This document shows positions 5,820 through 5,821 of a stretch of 5,821 nucleotides of DNA, piece after piece. Source of the DNA: Candidatus Nomurabacteria bacterium (GTDB taxonomy: Bacteria; Patescibacteriota; Minisyncoccia; Phycocordibacterales; UBA9973). The position numbers and the translations under genes are program-made. Below the pieces are notes generated by a model. It made no database searches. It had not been told where the DNA came from and saw only the letters and a list, made by a program, of their open reading frames with translations. The first letter of the stretch is position 1. Every line of letters begins with the position of its first letter. The stretch is taken from contig SIBT01000027.1 of the NCBI GenBank assembly GCA_009695015.1, positions 1-5,821 on the forward strand, in the 5' to 3' direction.

Positions 5820-5821
5820 CA

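Noticed and set aside
1..5821. Recoding of TGA (as Gly), known in some Patescibacteria lineages
   Set aside because: All stops seen are TAA or TAG, which drew attention, but every gene is full length without in-frame TGA, so the standard code explains the window.

Overview
The window reads like a piece of a small, AT-rich bacterial genome, most likely from the Candidate Phyla Radiation (Patescibacteria, Parcubacteria-like). This is inference from compact gene packing with short overlaps, weak or absent Shine-Dalgarno sequences, a very lysine-rich protein tail, a short stand-alone cupin phosphomannose isomerase and a short hibernation factor. No 16S rRNA or other taxonomic marker is present. 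Genes run through at full length under the standard code.

Layout. Bases 3-176 are the 3' end of a gene, perhaps a sugar-phosphate nucleotidyltransferase. It overlaps a eukaryotic-type phosphomannomutase-like HAD enzyme (163-942). Next comes a cupin type II phosphomannose isomerase (974-1315) with a probable promoter of its own. A GH130 mannoside phosphorylase/mannosidase with a polylysine-like N-terminal tail follows (1302-2450). Four bases later is a 643-residue protein made of two fused GH130 modules (2455-4386). After a 57-base gap holding a good extended -10 promoter come an unrecognised 109-residue protein (4444-4773) and a short HPF/RaiA ribosome hibernation factor (4781-5176). The window closes with the C-terminal two thirds or more of methionyl-tRNA formyltransferase on the minus strand (5163-5819), convergent with HPF and overlapping it by 14 bases.

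How the genes fit together. The block 163-4386 looks like a mannose module: isomerase (fructose-6-P to mannose-6-P), mutase (mannose-6-P to mannose-1-P) and three GH130 modules. GH130 phosphorylases interconvert mannose-1-P and beta-mannosides reversibly. No GH130 protein shows a signal peptide, so the chemistry is probably cytoplasmic. Together they would form a short reversible route between glycolysis and a beta-mannan, either to salvage mannosides or to make a mannogen-like reserve. The second block (4444-5176) is a separate transcription unit for ribosome dormancy plus an unknown small protein. fmt belongs to the translation housekeeping genes.

The most interesting points are the GH130 trio next to the two mannose-phosphate enzymes, the obligatory lysine tail on the first GH130, the unequal active sites in the fused GH130 pair, and a promoter placed for leaderless transcription at 4444.
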